A stretch of 64,000 nt of DNA from Musicola paradisiaca NCPPB 2511 (GTDB lineage: Bacteria > Pseudomonadota > Gammaproteobacteria > Enterobacterales > Enterobacteriaceae), in contig NZ_CM001857.1 of assembly GCF_000400505.1 (NCBI RefSeq), positions 2,862,208-2,926,207 of the forward strand, given 5' to 3'. How positions within the stretch are numbered: the stretch's first letter is position 1; every line of letters starts with the position of its first letter. The notes under the pieces are model-generated. The model did not search any database, was not told the DNA's origin, and worked only from the letters and a program-made list of their open reading frames with translations. Positions 46,346-56,029 of the stretch are shown here, one piece after another. The position numbers were made by a program, and so were the translations under genes.

Positions 46346-46777
46346 TTATGTCGGTCGCTTTGCTTGCTGTTCTGCCTCAGCCAGACGCTTGCGCAGCGTG
46401 CGTTCTTCGTTGAAGCGTGTCGTGTCGTCACGGATGATGGCGGCGATGGAGGCTGGCTGCCCCGCCTCCCCAGGCAGCAAGGCCACGGTGAAGGCGATGG
46501 AAATCGTGCCGCCGTCACGCGTCAGGGCCGGTACGTTAAGTAACGAGGTGCCGTATCGGGTGGTGCCGCTGTGCAGGGTCTGGTGGTAGCCAGACCAGTG
46601 CCGCTGGCGTTGCCGCTCGGGAATGATGATGTCGAGCGAGGCGCCCAGCGCCTCGCCCTGGGTGAAGCCGAACAGACGTTCGGCTGCGGGGTTCCAGGCG
46701 GTGATGATGCCGTCGGCATCGCAAATAATCACGGCATCACCCACCGCTGAGAGGAACTGCTGTAGCGTGAGCGCCAT
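46346..46777 (-). CDS. Stand-alone PAS-domain protein in oxalate operon
   Basis: 143 residues: essentially one PAS domain (ICDADGIITAWNPAAERLFG, EALGASLDIIIPERQ, RDGGTISIAFTVALL) and a short charged C-terminal helix (NEERTLRKRLAEAEQQ). It has no kinase, cyclase or DNA-binding output. His60 in RQRHWSGYH occupies about the place of the haem-ligating His of FixL-type PAS domains, so a haem or other ligand is possible; this is inference. It sits 5 bases after frc2 and 126 before frc1, so it is co-transcribed with oxalate catabolism. Confidence 0.85.
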   Translation of the reverse strand: MALTLQQFLSAVGDAVIICDADGIITAWNPAAERLFGFTQGEALGASLDIIIPERQRQRHWSGYHQTLHSGTTRYGTSLLNVPALTRDGGTISIAFTVALLPGEAGQPASIAAIIRDDTTRFNEERTLRKRLAEAEQQAKRPT

Positions 46778-46782
46778 CGTGC

Positions 46783-48059
46783 TTACACCGCTTTAGCTGT
46801 GTGAATGAGCGCAATCTGCTCTGTCGAGTAGCCCAGTTCCGCCAGCACGTCGTCGGTATGCTCGCCGAGCAGCGGCGAGGCGGTAATCTCAGGTTTGAGA
46901 GTCGAGAACTTGATCGGGCAGCCGACGGTCCAGTAGCTTCCGCGCACTTTGTGCGGCACTTCGACGATGGAACCGCTTTTACGCAGCGATTCGTCGTGCA
47001 GCAGTTCCTTCATCGACATCACCGGCGCACAAGGGATGCCGAACTTACCGAAGTATTCCACCGCGTCGAATTTGTTTTACCGGTCCTCAGAATGAAACTT
47101 TCAATGGCGCCGAAAATATCCATGATGTGCGGCTGGCGCGCCTTCGGGGTGGTAAACGCCGGGTCTTCCCGCCATTCAGGGCGCTCTATCGCATCGCAAA
47201 TCGGCGTCCAGACCAGATCCTGTACCGTGAAGTAGATGTAGGCATTGGGGTCGGTCTCCCAGCCTTTGCACTTGAGGATCCAGCCGGGCTGGCCGCCGCC
47301 GCCGGCATTCCCGCCGCGCGGTACCACATCGGAGAACGGTTCATGCGGATACTGCGGGTACTCTTCCAGATAGCCGACTTTGTCCAAACGCAGTTGATCG
47401 CGCATTTTGACGCGGCAGAGGTTGAGCACGGCGTCCTGCATGGCGCAGGCGACTTTCTGCCCTTTGCCGGTTTTCTGGCGACCGATATAGGCAGTCAGAA
47501 TACCGATGGCTAAATGCATACCGGTATTGCTGTCGCCTAACGCGGCGGCCGAAATGGTCGGCACGGCATTCTCTCCCTTCCACCAGCCGGTGGTTGAAGC
47601 CGCCCCACCGGCGCATTGCGCCACGTTTTCATAGGCTCGCAGGTGTTCGTAGTGGTGGCCTTCGCTGAAGCCTTTGACAGAGGCAAGGATCATGCGGGGG
47701 TTCAGTTCCTGAATGTGCTCCCAGGTAAACCCCATGCGATCCAGCGCGCCGGGGCCGAAGTTTTCCACCATCACGTCACATTCTTTGATCAGCCGGGTCA
47801 GCACTTCCTTGCCCTCGGGCTTTTTGGTATCCAGTGTGAGTGAGCGCTTATTGCTGTTGAGCATGGTGAAATACAGGGCGTCCGCATCCGGGATGTCGCG
47901 TAATTGGTTACGGGTGATGTCGCCTGAACCCGGACGTTCGATTTTGATCACGTCTGCGCCGAACCACGCCAGCATTTGTGTACATGCCGGGCCTGCCTGT
48001 ACGTGGGTGAAATCGATGATTTTGACGCCAGCCAACGGCAAATCTTTGTTGTTATTCAT
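46783..48059 (-). pseudogene. frc: Formyl-CoA:oxalate CoA-transferase, one frameshift (second copy)
   Basis: About 425 residues if one frameshift is repaired. The N-terminal part ([19 protein letters not shown], then [20 protein letters not shown] and [16 protein letters not shown]) runs to GKTNS near 47071. Adding one A to the A-run gives [15 protein letters not shown] and joins the C-terminal part ([29 protein letters not shown]) to 46783. The start at 48059 has ATGGAGATAATTCT upstream. It lies between oxc and the PAS gene, the usual place for frc. The single-base change in a homopolymer may be sequence error. Confidence 0.88.
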
Positions 48060-48097
48060 AGAATTATCTCCATTTTGTGTATGAATGACCAAAGCGA

Positions 48098-49843
48098 TTA
48101 TTTTTTGATGGCTTTGGTTGGGTTCAGGTTGGTAATGCGGCCACTTTCGGTGCCGACCGTCTCGTCGATAACCGCGTTGATCAGGGTTGGCTTACCGGAG
48201 GCAATGGCTTCATTCATGGCGCGATGCAGTTCATCCGTGGTGGTGACATGCACGCCGACGCCGCCAAACGCCTGCATCATCATTTCGTAGCGTGCGTCTT
48301 TGACGAACACGGTGGGCGCCATGTCCGTGCCGCCCGCGGCATTGGTGTCGGTCCCTTTGTAGATGCCGTTGTTGTTGAACACCACAATGCAGACGGGCAG
48401 GTGGTAACGGCAGATCGTTTCCACTTCCATGCCGCTGAAACCGAAGGCGGAATCGCCCTCAATGGCGATGACGGGTTTGCCCGTGACCACCGCGCCAGCG
48501 ACGGCAAAGCCCATGCCGATACCCATCACCCCCCAGGTGCCGACATCCAGACGTTTGCGCGGCAGGTACATGTCGACGATGCTGCGGCCAAAATCCAGCG
48601 TGTTGGCCCCTTCGCTGACGACAATCGCTTCCGGGTTATCCTTCACGACCGCTTTCACCACGCTTAATGCACTATGGAAATTCATCGGTGATGGACGGGC
48701 GGCCAACATGTCGGCCATCTTGTTGATGTTTTTGGCTCTGCGTTCGGCGATAACGCCGGTCCAGTCATTCGACGGCTTGGCCCAGTCATTGCCGATGCCG
48801 TTTAGCAACGCAGTGACGCAAGAACCGATATCACCGATAAGCGGTGCATCAATGGCGACATTGCTGTCGATTTCAGTCGGCGCGATATCGATCTGGATAA
48901 ATTTCTTCGGCCCGTTTTCCTGCCCCCAGGTTTTGCCTTTACCGTGTGAGAGCAACCAGTTCAGACGAGCGCCGATCAGCACCACCACATCCGCTTCTTT
49001 CAAAACGTAGGAGCGTGTGGCGGCGGCTGACAATTCATGCGTATCCGGCAGCAAGCCTTTAGCCATCGACATCGGCAGGTAGGGAATACCGGTTTTTTCG
49101 ACCAGGGTGCGAATCTCGGCATCGGCACGGGCGTAGGCCGCCCCTTTGCCCAGCAGAATCAGCGGTTTTCTGGCGTTTTTGAGCAACGTAAGCGCACGGG
49201 CAACCGAATCCGGGGCCGGGAGCTGGCGAGGGGCCGGGTCGACAACCTTGATGAGTGACTGGCGTCCGGCATCCTGTGGTAGGGTTTGCGAGAACAGTTT
49301 AGCCGGCAAATCCAGATAAACCCCGCCGGGGCGTCCAGAGACGGCGGCACGAATGGCGCGGGCGATACCAACGCCGATGTCTTCGGCTCGCAATACGCGA
49401 AAGGCGGCCTTGCACAGCGGTTTAGCGATAGCCAGTTGATCCATTTCTTCGTAATCGCCTTGCTGTAAGTCGACGATTTCACGCTCGCTGGAACCGCTGA
49501 TCAGGATCATCGGGAAACAGTTGGTTGTCGCGTTAGCCAGCGCGGTCAGGCCGTTCAGAAAGCCCGGTGCGGACACCGTCATACAAATACCGGGTTTACC
49601 GGTAAGAAAACCGGCCGCCGCCGCCGCGTTACCGGCATGCTGCTCATGACGGAACGAAATCACCCGCAGCCCTTCTGCCTGGGCCATGCGCAACAGGTCG
49701 GTAATCGGGATACCGGGTAAGCCGAAAAGGGTATCGATATCGTTGAGTTTGAGCGCCTCCAGAAAAAGGTGAAAGCCATCAATCAGTGTTGTTTTTTCTG
49801 ATGCTGCCGCATTGGCAGTATCGATTTCGGTAATAGCAGACAT
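48098..49843 (-). CDS. oxc: Oxalyl-CoA decarboxylase
   Basis: 581 residues, thiamine-diphosphate enzyme. The N-terminal Glu region is [20 protein letters not shown], a central domain follows, and the C-terminal ThDP/Mg site is [20 protein letters not shown] and [11 protein letters not shown]. It converts oxalyl-CoA to formyl-CoA and CO2; formyl-CoA is then used by the CoA-transferase to activate new oxalate. Length and motifs match Oxalobacter Oxc and E. coli YfdU. It lies 38 bases upstream of frc2. Confidence 0.94.
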   Translation of the reverse strand: MSAITEIDTANAAASEKTTLIDGFHLFLEALKLNDIDTLFGLPGIPITDLLRMAQAEGLRVISFRHEQHAGNAAAAAGFLTGKPGICMTVSAPGFLNGLTALANATTNCFPMILISGSSEREIVDLQQGDYEEMDQLAIAKPLCKAAFRVLRAEDIGVGIARAIRAAVSGRPGGVYLDLPAKLFSQTLPQDAGRQSLIKVVDPAPRQLPAPDSVARALTLLKNARKPLILLGKGAAYARADAEIRTLVEKTGIPYLPMSMAKGLLPDTHELSAAATRSYVLKEADVVVLIGARLNWLLSHGKGKTWGQENGPKKFIQIDIAPTEIDSNVAIDAPLIGDIGSCVTALLNGIGNDWAKPSNDWTGVIAERRAKNINKMADMLAARPSPMNFHSALSVVKAVVKDNPEAIVVSEGANTLDFGRSIVDMYLPRKRLDVGTWGVMGIGMGFAVAGAVVTGKPVIAIEGDSAFGFSGMEVETICRYHLPVCIVVFNNNGIYKGTDTNAAGGTDMAPTVFVKDARYEMMMQAFGGVGVHVTTTDELHRAMNEAIASGKPTLINAVIDETVGTESGRITNLNPTKAIKK

Positions 49844-49897
49844 AAAACCTCGCTTTTCATTTCCAATATCATGAATTTCTGTAATAGATTTGCGTTG

Positions 49898-51208
49898 TTA
49901 GTGCGTGGTGGTTATTAGCATTCCATCCGTTTCTTTCCAGACGGGAGGATGTTTCCAAAGAGGAATAAGAATGATCCCGGAAAGTAACGCCATAATGGAG
50001 GACGCAATAATGGTGAAGGGGTGACCATAGGTGGTAATTAAATAGGCGGAGAGTACGCCACCATAAATTCCGCCTATTCCCTTCGCGGAGGCATACAGCA
50101 TGCCGTAGTTGGAGCCGGAAGCGACTTCACCGTAGTAATAACCCACGATTGACGCAAACAGTGAATATAATGCCCCCCAGAAGAATATCGAGATAATACA
50201 ACTACTGATAAAACCTGTTGCGCTATTGGCTTTAGCGAAAAATAACGCCACGAGAGAAAACACGCCGCACAGGATATAAAAGATAGTCATGGTTTTATCG
50301 ATGCCGATTTTATCTGCAATCCAGCCACCGACCACCCGGCTAAGGCCGCTGGTGATTGCCATTCCAACGGTGATGACGGTGCCAGCCGTCAGACTGAAAT
50401 GAAACGCAGACGCAAATTTAATGCTATTTGAGATAAACGTTAAACCGGATGCAGAGACTAAAACGAAAGAAGCAATTAACACCCAGAACTGCCAGGTATG
50501 CATTGCTTCTCCCATACTGTATTGTTTTTCACAAGGGCGTTTTGCTACGGCATGTTTTTTTGCAGATGAGGATGTGACATGACTCCAGCCTTTCGGCGGG
50601 TCTTTCATAAGCAAACCGGTAATAATAATCACACCGGAGATAACCGCTGCCATAATAAAAATCACATTGAAAAAGACACTGTCCGGGGCATCTTCCGGAA
50701 TATTTCGAATAGGGAAAATAAAAGGCAATGCTCCCCAGGAGAACGCCGCAGAAACAAGACCGATGGTGATGTTCCTGTAGTCAGGGAACCACTTGTTGCA
50801 GGTGGTGATTGCCGCGTTGTAGACAAATCCGCAGAAAAAACAGCCGATACACCAGACGGTGAGCACGATGTTATACGACAGCGTCTGCCCGAATGCGCAT
50901 ACCAGCAGGCCGATGCCTGAAAAAATCCCCGCCACGACGGACACTATTTTCGGCCCAAACTTGTCCCGAAAGATGCCGCCTGGCAGGGTGCCGAAGGCCT
51001 GGAAAATAACGAACATGCTGAACATGAGCGATATTTTTGTCGGCTCCCAGCCATATGTTTTTGCAAAGTGCGGTGCAATTACCGACCAGGCATATTCATA
51101 AGGGCTAATAACCGACATCGCCAGAAAGGCTAATACAAAAAGCCACCATCGGTTGAAACCGAGTATGTCCTTATCCGTTCGCTTTTGCATAGTGATTAAT
51201 TCACTCAT
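49898..51208 (-). CDS. oxlT: Oxalate/formate antiporter-like MFS protein
   Basis: 436 residues, 12 membrane segments. It is of the oxalate:formate antiporter family (ISPYEYAWSVIAPHFAKTYG, LPGGIFRDKFGPK, YYGEVASGSNYGMLY). In this setting it should import oxalate and export formate, which with Oxc consumes a proton and can drive energy conservation. The symbol is by family and context, and the substrate site was not verified. It is the first gene of the oxalate operon, with AGGAG before its ATG. Confidence 0.85.
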   Translation of the reverse strand: MSELITMQKRTDKDILGFNRWWLFVLAFLAMSVISPYEYAWSVIAPHFAKTYGWEPTKISLMFSMFVIFQAFGTLPGGIFRDKFGPKIVSVVAGIFSGIGLLVCAFGQTLSYNIVLTVWCIGCFFCGFVYNAAITTCNKWFPDYRNITIGLVSAAFSWGALPFIFPIRNIPEDAPDSVFFNVIFIMAAVISGVIIITGLLMKDPPKGWSHVTSSSAKKHAVAKRPCEKQYSMGEAMHTWQFWVLIASFVLVSASGLTFISNSIKFASAFHFSLTAGTVITVGMAITSGLSRVVGGWIADKIGIDKTMTIFYILCGVFSLVALFFAKANSATGFISSCIISIFFWGALYSLFASIVGYYYGEVASGSNYGMLYASAKGIGGIYGGVLSAYLITTYGHPFTIIASSIMALLSGIILIPLWKHPPVWKETDGMLITTTH

Positions 51209-51849
51209 AATACACTCTCCTGATTTAGAGAATCTGAAAATAAGAGTTGAGCGAAACAGGAAGGGAATAATGTGGCCATCACCATGGCCACTTATTCACA
51301 ACATGTTTACTTGATCTATCTGTTTATGATTTCTTTTATTTGCAGGTGTATTTATTGTCTTGCTTGCCTCCATTTCTTACGTGTTCCTATGATATGACTT
51401 TACACGATGACAATTTATGTGTCGGATGGGTTACTGTTCACTCGGCTAATTGATTCGATTTTTAATTATTTCTCCTAGTTACCGGCGAAACATGATGGCG
51501 ATGTAAATTACAATGTATTTTCTAAATACAGTGGGTGATGGTATTAAAGTCGAGAATGATTAATAAAATGCTTATACCACTCATCATGAATAGGCCATCT
51601 GCGCTATTCAATGTTATCGACGATAAAGCAAGATGAAGCATTATTGTTACCAGTTAATAACTCATTGTTTTTTGTTTGCATTGAACGCCGTCTCTTTAAT
51701 AATTTCGTGCCGGTATTTGCATCCATTATGATAACGAATTTGTCGTCATCATAATAAAATTGCGCTTCGTTCTTTTTCTGGTATTTATTAATAACCACAA
51801 GCCGCTGGTTGTGGAAATGTTTTTTTTAATCTATCGATGACTTTAAATC
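51209..51849. other. AT-rich divergent promoter region of oxlT and lysR
   Basis: About 640 bases of unusually AT-rich DNA compared with its neighbours. A 64-codon minus frame (51604-51798) has no family features. The region must contain the oxlT promoter and any LysR binding sites, but I find no clear T-N11-A palindrome to single out. Confidence 0.35.
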
Positions 51850-52746
51850 ATGAATATTTCAAATATATCGTTAAGACAGTTACGCATTTTTTTAGCCGTT
51901 GCCGAGCATCATGGCTTTAGCCGTGCAGGCAACATGATGTCCCTGACACAATCTGCGATGAGTCACAGTATCGGTGACTTGGAAAATGAGTTGGGGATCC
52001 GGTTATTTGAACGTACGACCCGGGAGGTGTTGTTGACGCAAGAGGGGGCTGAGTTGTCTGAGGCACTTCGTCGTGTGCTGGGTGAACTGGAAACGACGCT
52101 GTGTAACACTCAAAGCCGGGCGGAGCGACGACGTGGGTTAGTTCACGTCGCGACCAGTCCGACGATTTCGGCAGGGATCATGCCTGACTGCATCGCGCAG
52201 ATTGCGGAGAATTATCCGCAGGTCAATCTGATTATTCATGATCGGGTACAGCAGCAGGCGATGCAGATGGTATTGAACGGCGAAGTTGATTTTGGCGTGA
52301 TTATCGAACCCTCCGTACCGTCCGACCTGTACACGGAGACATTTATGGAGGAACCATTTTGTCTGGTATTGCCTGAGAACCACCAGATTGCACGTCTGAA
52401 ACAGGTGACATGGCATGATCTGCAGAATCAAGAAATGGTGTTACTTGACTATGCCTCAGGTAGCCGCCCCTTAATCGACAATGCATTAATTCGTCATGGC
52501 GTCACGCCGCATGTCATTCAGGAACTTGGGCATGTCACTACAATATTTCGCATTTTACAGTCGGGTATCGGGGTTTCGGTCATCCCGCAACTGGCGTTAT
52601 CTTCCCTTGAATGCTCTGGTCTGGCCGTACGTCAGTTATGGCCAATCGAGAACCGGCGATTGCAGTTGGTACGCCGTCGTAATCATTCGCTCTCCACTGC
52701 GGCAACCGCAATATGGACGTTAATTCAGACGCTGTGTCAGGCCTAA
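51850..52746 (+). CDS. LysR-family regulator of oxalate operon (inferred)
   Basis: 298 residues. The helix-turn-helix is LRQLRIFLAVAEHHGFSRAG-NMMSLTQSAMSHSI, followed by ELGIRLFERTTREVLLTQEG. The effector domain has VHVATSPTISAGIMPDCIAQ and QSGIGVSVIPQLAL, in the CbbR/CynR-like branch. It is divergent from oxlT-oxc-frc across 640 bases, the standard position for a LysR activator of that operon. The effector is probably oxalate, formate or a CoA ester; this is inference. Confidence 0.88.
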   Translation: MNISNISLRQLRIFLAVAEHHGFSRAGNMMSLTQSAMSHSIGDLENELGIRLFERTTREVLLTQEGAELSEALRRVLGELETTLCNTQSRAERRRGLVHVATSPTISAGIMPDCIAQIAENYPQVNLIIHDRVQQQAMQMVLNGEVDFGVIIEPSVPSDLYTETFMEEPFCLVLPENHQIARLKQVTWHDLQNQEMVLLDYASGSRPLIDNALIRHGVTPHVIQELGHVTTIFRILQSGIGVSVIPQLALSSLECSGLAVRQLWPIENRRLQLVRRRNHSLSTAATAIWTLIQTLCQA

Positions 52747-52933
52747 GTTTTTACCGGCCTTAGTCAACGGGCTCATACCGTATACATAAAACAGATTGAC
52801 GATGAGCAGCAGAGGCGGCTAACCCGCTTTGCCATCAGTCATTCGCCGGTCGATACTTTTCATTTTCCAGAACAGCGGATCTGACCATGCTGGACGTCAG
52901 GAACGCGTCAGACCGGCTATTCGTCATATTTCA

Positions 52934-53276
52934 TTGCGTCAATATCAGGGAAGGTCAATACATCAGGTGGGTAAGCGTTTTATTCGCGTGGACGCAGGTG
53001 GCGTTGCTTTTGCTACTGGCATGACAGGTGATGCTGTGTGAGACAAGGGTGGACGTTATCGTTGTTGTCGGCGTTGTTGTCGGCGTTGTTCTGGTGGGTG
53101 GTCTGGTGGAGTGCACGGTCAACCACCCGCGATTGCAGCGCCTGCGCCGTCAGTTGCTGCTGACCTCTACCGCGCCGTGGCTGTACCAGAAAGTGGGCTA
53201 CGAGCCGGTTAACCGTCAGGATTATGCCTGGACGTTTGTCCGCCAGGATATCTACAGCACCGGGACGGCAGGCTGA
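52934..53276 (+). pseudogene. GNAT N-acetyltransferase relic
   Basis: Two pieces in different frames resemble one small GNAT protein. About 52934-53040 reads RQYQGRSIHQVGKRFIRVDA, like the QVGFIRVVTD strand. From 53103 it reads LVECTVNHPRLQRLRRQLLL, then WLYQKVGYEPVNRQDYAW, the C-terminal half of the fold, ending at the TGA at 53274-53276. The acetyl-CoA loop (normally YRGQGLG) is replaced by a simple repeat, GTTGTTGTCGGC twice (53061-53084). The gene is not functional. The rest of 52747-53650 has no gene. Confidence 0.55.
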
Positions 53277-53650
53277 GTTGCGATCCGCTCTGCAACGTCA
53301 ATACCCGCGCGCTATCGCCTGATATTGCCAGAAGAGCAACCGCTTTCTAAACTTGAAAGCGCAGATCGCCCTGTTTTATCTATCCGCTAAATCATGCCGG
53401 CCGTTGGGAAATGGCCAGCGCGTGATTTCCCGAATGTTCAGATAGCCAGGCAGCGGGGGCAAATAAAGGCCGCCGACATACCGCATGGCGAATGCACTAT
53501 TTAGATATCACTGTTTGATATATTTCCCCGGATTAAAACGGATAGCTTTATATTTCACATCTCATCTTTTTATTTTATAAAAATAAAACGCTTTTCCCAT
53601 AATTAAAAAATCAACACACCATTCTCAATACACAGCAAGAGGTTCCCGTG

Positions 53651-55135
53651 ATGAAAATAAAAAATCGCCCAGCCATTATTCTCATGCTCGCCCTGTTGTT
53701 ACTGGGATGCAGTAACAAAGATATTCATTACTATTCGGCAGACGAAAGTACCCTGCATACTCGCGGCGGCGTATTAGGCGACAACGGTATTTATCATGAC
53801 GTGCTTTATAATCCGGAGTCGGTGGCGTTGAGTTTCGACGGGTTTATCGTCGGCCTGGATAAATCGCCCCGCACCCTTATCGGCGCCGGCGACGACAATT
53901 ACCGCCCCCAGCCGCAGGAGGGGATGTCCCGGGTGATTCGCCGTCTGGATAAGGATTACAAAACACATTATATCTCGCACATCATTCATGACCGTGGACT
54001 GCCGTATGGCCGGGAAAACTGTGCCGTTTACTCGGTATACAATCCGTCGCCCTTATTCCCCCGCGGCGTAGCATCCGACGAAAGAGCCGCCAGTCCGTTA
54101 TTCTCTTTCTGCCCGCCGGCACAAGCCAGCGACGCTTCCCCCATCAACCACAAGGTTCCCCCCCACCAGGCGTTTGAGGGTTCCAGAGCAGGATTACAGG
54201 CGCTTAAGACCGCCTTGCTCGCCAGTATCGATGAACACAACCGGTCGGGCCGTCCTTATACTCACGCTATCGTCATCGTCATGGGATGGAATACGCCGCA
54301 AATCGAAGCCATACGGAATTTCAACAGCATCATGTCCCATCTTGATGCCGTCGCTCGCCAGCAGAATCAACCCTTTAATCCATTATTCGTCGGTGTGACC
54401 TGGTCAAGTTACTGGGACGAAAACTGGTTTGACGTCGCGGTTCGTCTTGCCAGCTATCCCAACAAAGCGGATGACGCGGATGAAATAGGCGCCAGTTGGC
54501 TGGGGAGTATTGTGGATACCGTACACGGCGCCATCAATCAACGCGGCCAGAACCGTCCCGAGGCGATACCGCTGATCGCCATCGGCCACAGTTTTGGCGC
54601 CAGAGCCGTCTCCATGGCGGTCTGTCAGGGGCCTCAATTCCGTGTTCCCGCATCGCCGGTACGCACTCAGGGCAGCCCGGTGGTCGATCTGTTTATCGGG
54701 CTTGAACCGGCGGTGTCACTCCGCCGGTTTCTTAGCGGCAGCGTCGAAAAGATTCAATACAATGACTGCGCTGCGGCAAAACATATCGTCATGACCGCCA
54801 GCCGCTATGATTCCGCCGTGGCCTCATCACTGTGGGTCGAGATGATCGGTAATGCCTTCGTTTACCAACGCACTTGCGACGACAACAAGAACGACCGCCT
54901 ATCCTGCAAGACAGCATGCGCGAATGGCGACATCGTCGATGCCGCGGGACAGTGCGGCACAGCCAAACCCGTTACTGCGCTCAACAGCCCGATTACCTAT
55001 ATTGACGCCTCGCGCCTGATCCGTTTCAACCAGCCCAATACTGGCGGCAATGCCCATAGTGATATTTACCGCCCGGATACAGGCAAATTCATTTGGAACG
55101 CCATATCCGCCGCCAGTCATTCTGGGACGAAATAG
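53651..55135 (+). CDS. Lipoprotein with alpha/beta-hydrolase signature
   Basis: 494 residues. A lipoprotein signal (LALLLLGC-SNK) places the lipidated Cys at about residue 20. The mature protein has a hydrolase-like core: HAIVIVMGWNTP as the first strand and loop, and the nucleophile elbow AIGHSFGARA with Ser in GHSFG (about residue 316). Later Asp and His residues could complete a triad. Four or more Cys near the C-terminus (RTCDDN...LSCKTACANG...GQCG) suggest disulfides, consistent with a periplasmic location. The ATG at 53651 follows AAGAGG. I know no named homologue; an esterase or lipase role is only suggested by the fold. Confidence 0.75.
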   Translation: MKIKNRPAIILMLALLLLGCSNKDIHYYSADESTLHTRGGVLGDNGIYHDVLYNPESVALSFDGFIVGLDKSPRTLIGAGDDNYRPQPQEGMSRVIRRLDKDYKTHYISHIIHDRGLPYGRENCAVYSVYNPSPLFPRGVASDERAASPLFSFCPPAQASDASPINHKVPPHQAFEGSRAGLQALKTALLASIDEHNRSGRPYTHAIVIVMGWNTPQIEAIRNFNSIMSHLDAVARQQNQPFNPLFVGVTWSSYWDENWFDVAVRLASYPNKADDADEIGASWLGSIVDTVHGAINQRGQNRPEAIPLIAIGHSFGARAVSMAVCQGPQFRVPASPVRTQGSPVVDLFIGLEPAVSLRRFLSGSVEKIQYNDCAAAKHIVMTASRYDSAVASSLWVEMIGNAFVYQRTCDDNKNDRLSCKTACANGDIVDAAGQCGTAKPVTALNSPITYIDASRLIRFNQPNTGGNAHSDIYRPDTGKFIWNAISAASHSGTK

Positions 55136-55156
55136 ACCAGGTTGAGCCTCCCAATA

Positions 55157-55185
55157 CGGGGAATGGCTACGCAAGCCATTCCCCG
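55157..55185 (+). terminator. Strong stem-loop after lipoprotein gene
   Basis: CGGGGAATGGCT-acgca-AGCCATTCCCCG, a perfect 12-bp stem 21 bases after the stop codon. No U-tract. Confidence 0.7.
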
Positions 55186-55386
55186 TCGCCAATCAACCGC
55201 CGGTTATTTACATTGCATGCGCCCACTCCATGCTGGCGATTATCTGCGGTAGAACATCACTAACGCTGACCGCTGGGCGTGGTGACTATTTCCCCTCGTT
55301 GATCGCCATAATGGCTCTGTCGATGGTTCGGGAAAACGTGCCGGTTTATGATGGGCAAACCATTATAAAAAAAGGGTGAAAATACA

Positions 55387-55902
55387 ATGCGGATAGTGAC
55401 AGTGGTTGATTACGACACGCAATGGCCTGATGTTTTCACGGCCGAGCGTGCGCGGTTGCAGCAAACTATTGGCAAGGTCGTTTCGCGCATCCACCACATT
55501 AGCAGCACGTCAGTGCCAGGTTTGGCAGCAAAACCCGTGATAGATATATTGCTGGAAGTAGAAAGTCTCGATGCGTTGGATCAATTTAACGCGGTCATGG
55601 AATGTATTGGGTATACCGCTCGTGGTGAAAATGGGATCCCCCATCGCCGATATTTCACCAAAGGTGGGGATCAGCGTAGTCATCAGGTGCATGCTTTCGT
55701 CGTTGGCGATAAGCAAATTATCAAACATCTGGCATTTCGTGACTATCTGAGAAAAAACCCTAAAGCCGCAGAGCAATACGCTGAAATAAAACGTGCCGCA
55801 ATACTCACCAGTAACCGCAATAGCCATATTTATAGCCGCCTTAAGGCAGACTTTATTGAATATCACCTTAGGCTGGCGCTCATGGATGTAGCGCGATCAT
55901 AA
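55387..55902 (+). CDS. GrpB/UPF0157 nucleotidyltransferase-like protein
   Basis: 171 residues covering the whole GrpB family domain: VDYDTQWPDVFTAERARL, HHISSTSVPGLAAKPVIDIL with the nucleotidyltransferase-fold Asp, and RRYFTKGGDQRSHQVHAF. The biochemical role of bacterial GrpB proteins is unknown; in some proteins the domain is fused to dephospho-CoA kinase. It is monocistronic, and the ribosome-binding site is GGGTGA. Confidence 0.88.
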   Translation: MRIVTVVDYDTQWPDVFTAERARLQQTIGKVVSRIHHISSTSVPGLAAKPVIDILLEVESLDALDQFNAVMECIGYTARGENGIPHRRYFTKGGDQRSHQVHAFVVGDKQIIKHLAFRDYLRKNPKAAEQYAEIKRAAILTSNRNSHIYSRLKADFIEYHLRLALMDVARS

Positions 55903-56029
55903 GAGCGGTGTTTTACGCCTTTAGGTACATCCACCGGGCGCCCGAATGCCCGTGTGATAACAATGCGGCTGGTCTTACTCCGGTGTTTTCAGAAAGCGAC
56001 ACAGGTGGCCGTTGCATTCTTACCCCCCC

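Noticed and set aside
51604..51798. 64-codon frame in the oxlT-lysR spacer
   Set aside because: Low-complexity, AT-rich, no recognisable start signals.
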